The notes: generated by a model from the sequence alone, not told the origin. Shown: positions 10,331 to 22,835, numbered from the stretch's first letter. The stretch: DNA of 64,000 nucleotides from Mytilus trossulus (GCF_036588685.1 NC_086382.1:76977999-77041998); one strand, 5' to 3'. Translations and numbers: made by a program.

Positions 10331-10661
10331 GAGTATTAATTCAGTTTAACTATAGAAAAAAACAGGTTTCACGCTCAGAAAGGATAACATAATGAAAGAG
10401 AAGATATTTTAGATTTCCTTGTTTTAATATTTAAAAAAAAACCAAATGGAACAAAAATTAATAGTTGACATGTATATGCGTACACAAGATTAAATGATCA
10501 CAAAATGGCATTAGCACACCTATGTTTTAGATTTAAAGATAGAGTTAGGGTAAGGATTAAGGTTAGGTTCACAGATATTGAATTCATCGACGAAGACATG
10601 ACACATACACAGGTTGTATGAACAGTAACACTTTATGTACAGAAAAAAAAGAACACCAACT

Positions 10662-12758
10662 GGCTAATAATTACCATCAGTCGCTTGCTTTCACAGCGTT
10701 GTTAATAATTACCATCAGTCGCTTGGTTCTACAGTGTTGTTGATAAGTACCATCAGTCGCTTGCCTAGGTTTCACAGGACTGTTAATAATAACCACCAGT
10801 CCCTTGTCAGGTTTCATAGTGTTGTTTACAAATTACCATCAGTCATTTACCTGGTTTCACAGTGTTGTTAACAATCAACATCGTTCGCTTGCTTGGTTTC
10901 ACAGTGTTGTTAACAATCACCATCAGTCGCTTTCCTGGTTTCACAGTGTTGTTGATAATTACCATCAGTCACTTGCCTGGTTTCACAGTGTTGTTAATAA
11001 TTACCATCAGTCACTTGCCTGGTTTCACAGTGTTGTTAATAATTACCATCAGTCACTTGCCTGGTTTCACAGTGTTGTTGATAATTACCATCAGTCGCTT
11101 GCCTGGTTTCACAGTGTTGTTAATAATTACCATCAGTTGCTTGCCTGGTTTCACAGTGTTGTTAATAATTACTATCAGTCGCTTGCCTGGTTTCACAGTG
11201 TTGTTTATAATTAACATCAGTCGCTTGCCTGGTTTTACAGTGTTGTTAATAAGTACCATCAGTCGCTTGCCTAGGTTTCACAGTGTTATTATTCATTACC
11301 ATCAGTCGCTTGCCTGGTTTCACAGTGTTATTATTAATTAACATCAGTCGCTTGCCTGGTTTCACAGTGTTGTTAATAATTAACATCAGTCGCTTGCCTG
11401 GTTTTACAGTGTTGTTGATAATTACTATCAGTCGCTTGTCTGGTTTTACAGTGTTGTTAATAATTACTATCAGTCGATTGGTTTACAGTGTTGTTAATAA
11501 TTACCATCAATCGCTTGCCTGGTTTCACAGTGTTGCTAATAGTTACCATCAGTCACTTGCCTGGTTTCACAGTGTTGTTGATAATTACCATCAGTCGCTT
11601 GCCTTGTTTTACAGTGTTGCTAATAATTACCATCAGTCGCTTGCCTTGTTTTACAGTGTTGCTAATAATTACCATCAGTCGCTTGCCTTGTTTTACAGTG
11701 TTGCTAATAATTACCATCAGTCGCTTGCCTTGTTTTACAGTGTTGCTAATAATTACCATCAGTCGCTTGCCTTGTTTTACAGTGTTGCTAATAATTACCA
11801 TCAGTCGCTTGCCTGGTTTCACAGTGTTGCTAATAATTACCATCAGTCGCTTGCCTTGTTTTACAGTGTTGCTAATAGTTACCATCAGTCGCTTGCCTTG
11901 TTTTACAGTGTTGTTAATAATTACCATCAGTCGCTTGCCTTGTTTTACAGTGTTGCTAATAATTACCATCAGTCGCTTGCCTTGTTTTACAGTGTTGCTA
12001 ATAATTACCATCAGTCGCTTGCCTTGTTTTACAGTGTTGCTAATAATTACCATCAGTCGCTTGCCTTGTTTTACAGTGTTGCTAATAATTACCATCAGTC
12101 GCTTGCCTTGTTTTACAGTGTTGCTAATAATTACCATCAGTCGCTTGCCTTGTTTTACAGTGTTGCTAATAATTACCATCAGTCGCTTGCCTTGTTTTAC
12201 AGTGTTGCTAATAATTACCATCAGTCGCTTGCCTGGTTTCACAGTGTTGCTAATAATTACCATCAGTCGCTTGCCTTGTTTTACAGTGTTGCTAATAGTT
12301 ACCATCAGTCGCTTGCCTTGTTTTACAGTGTTGTTAATAATTACCATCAGTCGCTTGCCTTGTTTTACAGTGTTGTTAATAATTACCATCAGTCGCTTGC
12401 CTTGTTTTACAGTGTTGCTAATAATTACCATCAGTCGCTTGCCTTGTTTTACAGTGTTGTTAATAATTACCATCAGTCGCTTGCCTTGTTTTACAGTGTT
12501 GCTAATAATTACCATCAGTCGCTTGCCTGGTTTTAAAGTGTTGTTAATAATAAACAACAGTTTCTTGCCTGGTTTCACAGTGTTGTTTATAATAAAGATC
12601 AGTCGCTTGCCTGGTTTCACAGTGTTGTTAATAATTACCATCAGTCACTTGGTTTCACAGTGTTATTAATAAATACCATCAGTCACTTGCCTGGTTTCAC
12701 TGTGTTGGTAATACTAAACATCAGTCACTTGCCTGGTTTCACAGTGTTGTTAATAATT
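10662..12758. repeat. 42-bp minisatellite, about 50 copies, with 420-bp higher-order period
   Basis: The unit is ACCATCAGTCGCTTGCCTTG followed by TTTTACAGTGTTGCTAATAATT, with a strict 42-bp period (for example 11588 to 11630). Edge units are diverged and central units nearly identical. Two subtypes occur (CCTGGTTTCACAG and CCTTGTTTTACAG). A block of ten units starting at about 11811 repeats almost exactly at 12231, giving a 420-bp period. Because 42 is a multiple of 3 and the unit lacks stops in several frames, long open frames appear on both strands; they are a by-product and not genes. Confidence 0.97.
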
Positions 12759-12769
12759 AAAACAATATT

Positions 12770-14580
12770 TTTGTTATCTTTAAATGCATTTGTGTATGTA
12801 AATCTTTTAATTTTTTAATTTTTTGGTATAAGACAACAACCATATTATACATTTAATTATTGGTTTGTAACGATGAGTAATATCTGGTGTATTTCTTCTG
12901 TAGGCATAAAGTATTGATGCTGCAGGCTCTTAGTTCAGGGAATTTATTCCAAACTTTTGTAGTTTGGAAAACGAATGAATATGGTAACTAACTTTGTTGC
13001 ATCGAATTTGTCTGTATAGTTGTTTGTGATAAGACCTGGAATTGTGGTCATAAATCTTTCGAATCTTTTAGACCCGGATATCAACCAATCAAAATACAGG
13101 ATTTGTTGTTGCGAGCACAATTTTACTCCGAGTACCGGTGTTTGTTTAGCTTCAGATTAGGGTTAGGTTACCATACAGTATAGCAATTTTGTTGTTCAAC
13201 GTGTTTTATCTGCTTTAAATGTTTGCTATGTGAACGCTTTCCTTCCACAATGAGAAAACGAAATCGTAATCGTCAATAAAATTTCCGTACATGGAAAATA
13301 TGAATCAATTCAACTGAACATTTTGTAACAAAGCAGTTTAGGAATAACGAAAACCACTTATCTACCAGCTATGTTGAAGACCTATTGGTGGCATTCGTAT
13401 TTCAGCCAAAAGATCTCCTAATAACTTTTTCGGAGGGTAGATTGTAGTCTTATGTTAGTATTTCACGGGAATGTATCAAAAGCACATGACTGTTTATCTA
13501 AATCTTCGAACGAACCAAATTGATAGTTTAATAAAAGAAGTCTTGCAGCCGTTTGAAGACATTTTAACGCCTGACTTGACCTTTACTCATTTGAAGATTA
13601 AAGTTGGATATATAAAGAGAGATAACTCTGATACTTTATTTTTAAAATACATTGAACTGCTGGCATTTTAACAGAGAATACTAATATTTTAATAATCTGA
13701 ACGAATTTAATAAAGCATATAACTTTGGAATTTTCTGAAAAATTGCATCTTTTTGTTTTGTTTTCAATCATACAAGTTTACACTTATGCGAATTTCAAAA
13801 ATACATTTGCTTGAAAATAATTCAATATCATACATTTTTGTTTAGCAAATATAATTGATGTAATTACATTTTGTCGGGTCACTATTTTGCTTTTCATAAT
13901 TTCATGTGCATTTTTCAGTAGCTTATTATCGTTTGGTTGATTGGTGAACGTCTTTAAGTAAGCTATCGACTTTGATGATATAATACACAATTACAAAGCT
14001 ATTTACTGTGTGAATATATAATATATGATTTTTTTCAAATAAGAAATAAGTTTTTCGAATTGAAGGTCATTACCTCCAGATTGATTTAATGATACTTATG
14101 TTTGATCGGATCATAAATTATTCATAGACTGTAAATAACAGGTGGGATCATTTAGTTGATTTGATATTGTGATCACAGGTTTATTTGATTCCCCCAATTT
14201 GCGTTTTACCTTCAAAGGAAAGTTTAATTTATTATAATTTTATTTTGATTTCATACATCACTATCATATGATTTATTGAGCGCAAAGTAAGTATTTTATG
14301 GCTACTAGTAATTGGTAACAACTTTATTAGAAGTAAAAAACAAAAATATCAGTTATTTCAAATCTGAAGGTAATAGTTATCAAAGGTACCAGGATTATAG
14401 TTTAGTTATTATAAGTAAATGTAAAATGTTAAATACATGATTTTAACGACAAAAAGTATATTTAAAATAAAGTCAGAAAGATTTTTTTCCTTCTGTATCA
14501 TAATTAATAGTAGGCGAAAAAACACCCTGTCAAAATACTGCAATTGTTGTACCCTCTCATAATAGGTAAACAGACTTTAT
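12770..14580. other. Intergenic, nothing recognised
   Basis: AT-rich DNA. Short frames at 13471-13671 and 13784-13990 have no recognisable motifs and no splice or codon signal that I can defend. Confidence 0.5.
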
Positions 14581-14589
14581 AGCTTGTTG

Positions 14590-14720
14590 TTCGGTTTGAG
14601 CCAAAGGCTCCGTGTTGAAGGCCGTACTTTAACCTATAATGGTTTACTTTTTAAATTGTTACTCGGATGGAAAGTTGTCTCATTGGCACTCACACCACAT
14701 CTTCCTATATCTATCATAAG
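14590..14720 (+). repeat. Dispersed repeat family B
   Basis: Contains GAAGGCCGTACTTTAACC followed by GGAAAGTTGTCTCATTGGCA and ACCACATCTTC. Related copies are at 23610-23740 (minus), 29150-29290, 40205-40262, 55455-55625 (minus) and 57160-57262. It is a very common motif set in bivalve genomes, possibly the tail of a transposon or SINE. Confidence 0.65.
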
Positions 14721-14904
14721 TGACATTTCACTAAAAAAGACATATTACACAGAATTTAATATGTTCAGATTTATAAAGTAAAAAAACATGTCAGACATTT
14801 ATTTTAAGTATTATGAATATGATAATAGTGTTAAGATTAATATCAATAATGTGGTAATTTTTATAAATTTCCTGTTTACAAAACTTTTTCGAAAAACTAA
14901 AGAT

Positions 14905-15112
14905 TTTTTTTTATCCCAGGCATACATTACCTAAGCCGTATTTGGCACAACTTTTTGGAATTTTGGATCCTCAATGCTCTTCAACTTTGTACTTGTTTGG
15001 TTTTATAAATATTTTGATTTGAGCGTCACCTATGAGTCTTATGTAGACGAAACGCGCGTCTGGCGTACTAAGTTATAATCCTGGTATCTTTGATAACTAT
15101 TACAACAATGAA
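14905..15112 (-). repeat. Family C repeat (GACGCGCG core)
   Basis: Minus-strand copy with CCCAGGCATACATTACCTAA, then GTATTTGGCACAACTTTTTG, TCAATGCTCTTCAACTTTG, GACGAAACGCGCGTCTGGCG and ATCCTGGTATCTTTGATAAC. It matches 33898-34250 in reverse complement. Confidence 0.8.
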
Positions 15113-15547
15113 GCTAATGATAAATAGATTATGCAAATCAAAATTACTTTAACTTTAAGATAATACGGCATGAACGAATCCTTCAATCAACGGATTATAC
15201 GAAGTGTTCATAAAAAATGTCTTAACATTTTCATTTATACCTTTTTACGCCGGTAAGTTTCAAATATTGATTAATAAACATTTCATCTAAAATATATAAA
15301 AAAAAACCTGTTTACTTTGAACAAAACAAATGTATTCATTAGTCTGACAGTATAGTAAACTGATTATAATACAAGTATACTAAAAAAGAAACTAAAGCAT
15401 GTTTCTATATATGCTATTAAAGGTAACAGGATTATGATATTCGTTTTATTTGAAATAGACAATGTTTAAAATGTTGTAACGCTTAATATATTTTCTTGTC
15501 GCTAAACTAATTAAATATTTGTTCTTGTTACTAAATGAAGGAGGCTC

Positions 15548-15935
15548 ATCATAGATACCAGGATGGAAATTTTGTATTTGCATCAGACATGCGTTTCGTC
15601 TACAAAAGACTTATCGGTGACGATAGTATAAAAAAAGGCCAAATAAATGCCAAACAAAGTACGAGGAATATATGTTCACTAAGGACCAAATGTTTTGCCA
15701 AATACAGCTAAGTTAATCTATTCCAAAGGTCAGAGAGCGGCTTAGTATAAAAAAAAATCAAAACTCTGTTAACTGTTAATCAACGACAATTAAAGTGAAG
15801 ACAGAATTGCTGACTACTGGTCTGATGAAACCTTCGGGCAATGAAAACCCCACAAACAGTGTCATCGACCCAGTGGTTGTAAATGAATTCATCAAAGATA
15901 CCGGGATTGATATTTTGTATTTGTGCCAGACTCAG
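15548..15935 (+). repeat. Family C repeat, diverged head-to-tail pair
   Basis: The first copy runs from CATAGATACCAGGATG through GCGTTTCGTCTACAAAAGAC to GTTTTGCCAAATACAGC. It is followed by the linker block with TGCTGACTACTGG and CATCGACCCAGTGG, then the start of a second copy (CAAAGATACCGGGATTGAT). This is the same order as in the well-preserved pairs at 33898 and 42203, so the dimer layout is old. Confidence 0.7.
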
Positions 15936-16010
15936 TTTCCGTCTTAAGTTTTTGGCGCTTAAGAGTCGTTTGTTGAAGCTTATTGTCGCCTTATTGTCGT
16001 TTATTGAACG

Positions 16011-16480
16011 ACAAACTCGTGATATAACAAAAAATAGGTAGCGTCTTCACATCATTCATTCACTCCCTCGATATATAACGAAAATAAGTGAGCGTATACA
16101 CATCAGCCATTCAATATCTCGTTATATAACGAAAACAAGTGAGCGTATACACATCATCCATTCACTATCTCGTGATATAACGAAAACTAGGTAGCTTCTA
16201 CACATCATCCATTCACTATCTCGTGATATGCCAAATTAAGGTAGCGTCTACACATTTTTCATACACTATGTCGTGATATAACGAAAGAGAAGTAGCGTCT
16301 ACACATCATCCATTCACTATCTCGTGATATGACAAAATTTAGGTAGCGTCTACACATTTTTCATACACTATGTCGTGATATAACGAAAGAGAGGTAGCGT
16401 CTACACATCATTTATTCCATATCTCGAGATATAACAAAAGTTAGGTAGCGTTTACGCATCATTCATTCACTATCTGAAGT
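16011..16480 (+). repeat. About 58-bp minisatellite, about 8 copies
   Basis: Each unit contains CTCGTGATATAACGAAA, then GTAGCGTCTACACATC and CATTCACTAT. Two variants alternate in the second half: CATCATCCATTC with GACAAAATTTAGG, and CATTTTTCATACACTATG with CGAAAGAGAGG. This points to a two-unit higher-order repeat of about 115 bp. Confidence 0.9.
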
Positions 16481-16550
16481 TAGATTATTGAACGAATGAA
16501 AACCGGTCTAATTGCAAAGACTAGCAGAAGTATAAAAATACACAATATGA

Positions 16551-16580
16551 GGGGGTTGGGGTTGGGGGGTTTGGGTCGGG
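16551..16580 (+). other. G-rich run with G-quadruplex potential
   Basis: Five G-tracts (5, 4, 6, 3 and 3 Gs) are separated by TT, TT, TTT and TC, the textbook pattern for an intramolecular G-quadruplex. It sits in a repeat (16540-16700) that also contains AAATTCGGGACCTCGGGATT; related inverted sequence lies in the loop of palindrome 2 (about 48590-48690). Confidence 0.75.
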
Positions 16581-16869
16581 AGATGAGGGGCAGGACATTT
16601 TTTGGGACGTCGGGATCGGGTATTTTTAATCATGCGATTTCGGTATCTTTGGGTCTTTTTTTAAATTCGGGACCTCGGGATTTTGGGATCAGGACCCCAA
16701 CCCCCTCCCCGACGCAATATAGCTAAATAAATATCTATTACAATTTAAATTCGATTATTATAAACTCATATTCCTTCAGAATGCAATGAAAAAAAAAACA
16801 GTTATGGTGAAGATACTTGTTTTGCATGCTAGGTATTAACAAATTAAAATTGTTTCACACCTATGTTTG

Positions 16870-17000
16870 ATATGATTATAGCTCTTCATCCTTTATATAA
16901 GCTTTGGATTTCAAATATTTTGGCCACGAGCATCACTGAAGAGACATGTTTTGTCGAAATGCGCATCTGGTGTAACAAAATTGGTACCGTTGATTTTATT
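16870..17000 (-). repeat. Dispersed repeat (ATGCGCATCTGG type)
   Basis: Contains TATAGCTCTTCATCCTTTAT, AAGCTTTGGATTTCAAATAT, GCATCACTGAAGAGACATG and CGAAATGCGCATCTGG. The reverse complement, well conserved, is at 41185-41330. Its layout (caspase-free, non-coding, direct GAAGAG and GCGCAT blocks) parallels family C, so it may be a distant sub-family. Confidence 0.7.
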
Positions 17001-17009
17001 TGAAGCAAT

Positions 17010-18950
17010 ATAAGTTATGTCTATATCTGTATTCATTACGTAAGATTGAACCTGTGTTTTGAATGGTCCCCTGCTAAAACATTTCGAGAATAAACCAATT
17101 TTATTTTAATCAATTTTCTAAATTTATATACTTAGTTCAAGAGGGGAAAATTTATTTCATTAGTATAAATATTCTGCATAGTGCTGACTGTCAAAATCAT
17201 AAAAATAAGCATCGAATCAAACTCATGGAGAAGACTGAAATATAACGGTTAAAATTTACATTGAACCGCGAATCAAAACTTGTGAAGAGAATATTGAATC
17301 AAAACTCATTTCGAAGACAGATAATGATGGTTTGATTAATAGTGAATCGCGTACCAAAAACAACGAAAAGACAACAAACATGAGGACCACTAGTTAAAAG
17401 CTGCAATGAAAATGTTTTTTCGCTAAATACAGTAATTTTATCATTACTTATGGAGGCATGTCTTTGTAATACGTTCTTTTTGTTTTTACCAATATGCTGT
17501 TGGTTATGAAATAATGAACTTTGATTTGATCCCACCAATGATGTATATAACTGTATTAGTATTATATTCGTGTCTATAGTTACATCTTTATGCATGTATG
17601 TTTTTGTCACTTTTGTATCTTTTTGCTAATCAAAAGTATCTGATCAATGAATCATTTTCACATTTTACTTTACTGGACTCGAGGTCTCTTTTGTTTTTGT
17701 CTAATGAGAAATTATTTTCTTCAAGGTGCCGTTCGTATTATTTTTTGTTTAGCTTGCTTTTTTTTTTAATTTCTGCCACATCAATTTTTTCATGACGGTC
17801 TAGTATTGGCAACAAAACCTCGATCAGATGCCTGGTTGCCAGAGAGTTAACGTCATGTTGAGGGTTTTTATTTATTGACGCAAAAGCCAGAACAATGTAT
17901 CACATAATATATGCCCTTACTGTATGTTACAAACATACATCATTATAATCTGAAATTAGATTTGTCTGCACGAATGTATTTTTTTTTTACATTTGCTTAT
18001 AAACAACTTAACCACACTGTAACCAAATACACTTTTTCAGTAAGTAATATGTAACCAAATACATTTTTTAAGTAAGTAATCATATTAAGGAAAATTACAT
18101 TATTGTGGAGCAACTTTTATTTGTGGGTATCAGTTTTCCTGGTTACGGCAAAAAAACAGTTACCTGTTCATTGGTTTCTAAATTTTCGAAAAGAACCATT
18201 ATAAAGTGACTAATTTCAACTACGAATATTCGTGATGTTATATCTTATGTTTTATAATGAAGTGTGGGACACTGTAAGATCAGGTGTTAAAAAGAATAAG
18301 AAGTAAAATCACAAAAATACTGAACTCCGAGGAAAATTTCACTCACTTGTTCTTTTTTCATTTCTAACAGCTTTTGCAAATTAGCAGATTTATCTATGTT
18401 TACAAAATAAGGGCAAATGATACCAGAGGGACATTTAAACTCACAGATTGAAAATGAACTTACAACTACACGCACTGCGTTATATTATACGAAAATATGT
18501 ATTTATTAACATAATGGATTTATAGTGGATATATGACACAAGTTAAAAATATGTCAACATAAGATAGATACTGTATCAGAAAACGCTAAGTATAACTCAT
18601 CTAAATCATGTGATAAATCAGCAAAGAAGAAAAAAGAAAAATAACATAGAATCATCTAACAAAAACCTGATAATATATCAAATACAATATAATAAAGAGA
18701 CAATTTTCATGTGTACAATTTCTAAATTTATGACGTCACTGGTACCTTTAAACTTTCTTTTTAGAGAATGTATCAAACGTTTTTGGTATCTCACTTGATC
18801 GATAGAGGGTTTTCTTTGTAAATTGTTTGAATGTATTTCAAATTTCCTCGATATTTTTATGGAATATCGAATAAACGATCTAATTATATTGAATGTCTTA
18901 ATATTAGTGTTTATAAATTAGTATAAAAACCATGGAAAAAAAATGTTTTT
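17010..18950. other. Intergenic, mostly unexplained
   Basis: AT-rich and non-coding. A family A fragment (minus strand) lies at about 18410-18475. A short direct repeat of TAACCAAATACA plus AAGTAAGTAAT lies at about 18005-18080. No gene is supported. Confidence 0.45.
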
Positions 18951-18957
18951 TCTGAAT

Positions 18958-20054
18958 TCATTTCATAACCGATATAATTTCATCCAGAACTCGTGACATA
19001 TTCAATGTCTGACCTTTGATAACCTGGTCATCTAATTTCCAATCGCTGTTCCTTGTGTCGTAGTAGGTATCAAGAACATTCATCGACCAAGGGATCGGTT
19101 TGATTACTTGGACAAAATATTTTCCAAAATTAATGATTTCCGATTGGTTCAAGTCCCCGAATTCATTAGCTTGTGGCATCCAAGCACCAAGATAAGTGGT
19201 CAAATTGTAAAATGATGTAAAATAGTTTGCATATCCGATGGCAAGCATGACATTACTTTTTCCAAAATCGTCGCCAGTCCCAGACCAATATTTTTGACCT
19301 GGATTTCCGTCGTTCGTTAGTTTTTTATTTGGTCCGGATGCATAGATATGCCACTCTGCCATCATATAAGGATCGTTTTTATAAATATTTTGGTCGATTT
19401 CTTCTAATCCTTTAGCAGTTTTCTTTGGAGAACCTAGAATCAGCATCCGTTTATCATTCTTTCCGCCGGATTTTCTTATCTTTTTTACGACAGCAGATGT
19501 CCAGTCGTTGTATTTTGCTGTGTTTTCTCTGAGACTTTGTGCGCACTCATTTTCACATGAGTCGACTCCTAGTTCTGTAAATAGGTTGAATGAAAGTCTG
19601 TAGTCCTTATCTTTCAGCTTTTCAGCAACTCGTCTCCACCACTTCAAATAATTGGTTCGATGTGATTCAGTAGCGAAAGCTTCGGCCTCGTGATGGATCC
19701 AAGAAATTATTGGAGCAATGTTCGTAGCAAGACAATCGTTCACGACAGTCTCTAAATTATCCAAAAAGATAGCCATGTTTAAATTGTCAAGATCTGCTCT
19801 ACATCTTAATCGTACATTTCTAAAACCTCGTTCATAAATATCAGCTAAGTTTTTCTTGTTGTATTTCTTGAAATTGAGGGTTTTGAAATAATTCGTGGAA
19901 AATCCTTGAGCTATCTTCTTCTGGTATTTAGTTGGTGTATATGGATTATGTCTGGCTAAAGAATCTTTCAAACAGAATGCACATATGATAACTAATACCA
20001 CAATTGTCATCATTTTAGGATGTATCTGGAACATTATAACGTATTCTTTAGGTG
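18958..20054 (-). CDS. Secreted glycoside hydrolase, GH5-like (cellulase/mannanase type)
   Basis: A 358-codon frame starts at the ATG ending at 20034, with an in-frame alternative seven codons on. The N-terminus is hydrophobic (MMTIVVLVIICAFCLKDSLA), consistent with a signal peptide. Motifs in order suggest a GH5-type barrel: VRLR (residues 74-77), IHHE (113-116), FNLFTELG with candidate acid/base E154, WHIY (228-231, the HxY of strand 6) and NEFG with candidate nucleophile E291. The usual NEP at the acid/base is replaced by TEL, so activity and substrate are uncertain. The length suits a single catalytic domain without a binding module. The whole coding region is one exon. A TTTTTCAG acceptor ends at 20055, so a non-coding upstream exon is likely. 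In bivalves such enzymes digest plant or algal polysaccharide; that role is inferred. Confidence 0.72.
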
Positions 20055-20060
20055 CTGAAA
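20054..20060 (-). promoter_or_regulatory. Putative 5' UTR splice acceptor of the GH5-like gene
   Basis: On the minus strand, TTTGTTTTTCAG ends at 20055 and is followed by CACCTAAAGAATACG and then the start codon 20 bases on. This is a good acceptor, implying that transcription starts further right (above 20.1 kb) in an exon I could not identify. Confidence 0.5.
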
Positions 20061-20644
20061 AACAAACAAACGCATAAGTATTTGAGCTTTTGACATTTTA
20101 TGACTTTTGATAAGGATTTTATCTAGAAATTGACAAAAGGGTCGGTTGAAATCAAAACTTTACGACAAAATGTTAATTTCAGCTTCTGAATTCTGACCTT
20201 TTCCAAAGTTCCAAATGGTGAAGTTGAAATTATCACTTCGTAAATCTTGCAGACGCCATCACGAGTGGGTTGACCGTTATGGATTATGTGTTTCACATGT
20301 GATATTGGATATATTTCTTATGTCCTAACTGCAAAAAAGTTAAATGACAAAATACTGAACTCCGAGGAAAATTCAATTAGAAAGTCCGTAAACACATGGC
20401 TAAATCGCGTTCGTATTTCACGAATATGACTTACTGAATTAAGAGTATGAATCGGCTTTGTAATAGAATAAGCAATACACGACGGATTTCACATGTGATA
20501 TCATCCCATGTTTTTGTTGGGGTTAGCATTATTGGTTGAAGCATTTTAACCTTTTGTGTCTGTTTAGTTTGTTCGCACATCATTGTCAATATTATGGAAT
20601 TTGATGCGACTGTCATCCAAGTGAGAGGTTTAGCTAGCTATACA

Positions 20645-20830
20645 ACCGAGTTCAATCCACCATTTTCTAAATCAGAAAATGCATGTACCAAGTCAGGAAT
20701 ATCAGAGATGTTATCCATTCGTTTGATGTGTTTGAACTTTTGATTTTGGCTTTTTTGTCTTGAATTTTCCTTTGTGTTTCGATTTAGGAGTTTTGTGATT
20801 TTAATTTTTTCTTGTCATTTTGAATGTTTC
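20645..20830 (+). repeat. Dispersed repeat family D
   Basis: Contains AAATGCATGTACCAAGTCAG, TATCCATTCGTTTGATGTGT and TTTTGATTTTGGC. Other copies are at 28725-28870, 32755-32945, 46935-47100 and 49850-49985 (the last is the mirrored copy in palindrome 2). Confidence 0.75.
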
Positions 20831-21204
20831 AATATTCATAAAAGAAAACCTTGTAAAATATATAATATAAAACATTTACCTCTTTTTCACAATATGAACT
20901 TGCTTCCCGCTCCAATAAAGACCCACTGTCGACGTTGATCACCACTGGAATGACAAGGGCGCTGCAGAACACAGGACTTTATAAATATGTTCAACTTATA
21001 AAAGAACACGTCACAAAAGTCTCTTACATAAAGAGAAACTGTTTTGTGTTTAAATGCATCAAGCAAGAAAAAATTAAATTGTAATTTAAAAGGTTTCAGT
21101 TTCAGATGAGAAACCACTAATTGGCAATTAAAATATTGGTAATGAAATAAAAAATAGTTAAATCTGTATTTGTCAAGCCAAACAAAAATGTCTGAGAAAG
21201 TCAT

Positions 21205-22835
21205 TTAGAATTTAATCAATGCGATGAAAAAAGAAAATATATAGATATCCTTTGATATCGGTTGAAATCACTTGAATAAAACAGTATGTTCTCAAGGTTA
21301 ACAAATGACTTCATAAAATGGGATAATTGTTTACCTATATCATATTTACTAAATCTTTTTTTATTTTATTTCTAAACACTTTTTATATTTTGTTTACCAA
21401 ATGTGCTTGTTACATTTTTTACTTCATGAACCAAGCTTTTCTTGATGTATAGTTTTACTTCATGAAACCAAGCTTTTTTATGTATCCTTTCAATATTCCA
21501 CTGATAAGTTGACAGCTGCTGATATTAATTTATAAACAAAATGTATGTTAACATTTTTTGAAATACAATTATACAAAAGTTTTATGCCTTATGTTGTTAT
21601 CAATGGAGTATACTACTTTTTAGTGACTTGAGGATTTATCTGAATTATTCTGTTTTATGTGTTCTTGAACAAGAATTAAATAAAAAAATTCATTTGTCGA
21701 CTTTTTTTTTAAACTGAGAGGAAGTAAAAAGTTCTTAAAGTTATCTTTAATACGCCAGACGCGCGTAAGTAATTAGGAAAAAAATCATTTCCCCCAAAAT
21801 TATTTTGTTTAAAAACTCATTGCCTTAACTTTATAATTTGAATTCTGTATCAAGACTCTTCTAGAAATATCTTAAAACTTTAATCTCCAAGTTTCATTTT
21901 AATTATTAATTCGTGTCAAAAATTTATCTATGTTTTTATTTTATTTTGATTATATGCATATTGATTTATGAGCTCTTGTAGAAGATCTAGCTGTTTAAAT
22001 AAATGTTTACTTCGCACGAAAACTCTCAGAGAACATTGAAATCTACGTTTACTTGGTATAAAACTCACGGAGAAGATTCAAATCTAAGTTTAATTGTAAT
22101 ATATGAATGAAACTCATCAGAAGGTCTTTCCCACATCAATATCAACAAAATAAAAAAAATATAACTTTTTTTTGGTGCATTAGAAAGTAGTGTTTTTGGT
22201 GACAATTCCTTCAAGAAATGTGGAAGTGTCTTAAGAAAACTGATACTGCCTCTACCTTTGACTGATTAATTTGATTGTTTGAAAATAACATAAATTTATT
22301 TATCATAACATTTCAGTTTGACGAATATTATTTAGATTTTTCTGTTTGGCCTTGCAAGTTTTGCCCCTCTAGTACATATTTTTAGGTAACATTTAGAAAG
22401 TTTAGTGTTGAAAAGTAAGGATAGAAGAAGCGGATCCAGCCATTTTTCAAATGGGGTTCCACCTATATGTCCCCATTCAAATGCATGATTGATCGTGAAA
22501 AATTGCGGGCTTTAACTGCCAGAACCCCCATCCCCCTTCGGTGGATAGCTTGAATAGGTATTTAGTTCTGATTCTGGCATTCCAAAATAAGGCCGACTTT
22601 TTTTAATTTGAAACACTGACTCACGAATTGGGTTAATGTACCTGGCGAGGTGCCCTATTGGCTAGGGGATTGGGCCGCTTAAGCCACACCATCCACCACC
22701 TCGAAGCTCTGGGATAAAATGGTGCAAACCTGAATGCTGGCATCTCCTGGCACTAAATTTGAAAGCTGGAAAATATTATTTCTTTAAATAAAATTCTAAT
22801 TTATGCACAAAAAAAAAAGTCAAGAAAAGTAGAAA
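21205..22835. other. Intergenic, nothing recognised
   Basis: Long AT-rich stretch with no supported gene. A more GC-rich patch at 22640-22770 contains complementary CGAGGTG and CACCTCG but no convincing tRNA boxes. Confidence 0.45.

Noticed and set aside
10804..12669. Long open reading frames (up to about 417 codons) on both strands of the 42-bp array
   Set aside because: They arise because 42 is divisible by 3 and the unit lacks stops in several frames. The translations are pure repeats and overlap in five frames.
10662..12758. CRISPR array
   Set aside because: Direct repeats without unique spacers of fixed length; the context is animal nuclear DNA.
10530..13160. Telomere-like TTAGGG traces (10538-10570 and 13150)
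   Set aside because: Only one or two degenerate copies each; no run that would indicate an interstitial telomere.
22630..22770. Second tRNA-derived SINE
   Set aside because: An A-box-like TGGCTAGGGG is present but no B box at the right distance; the CGAGGTG/CACCTCG pairing alone is not enough.
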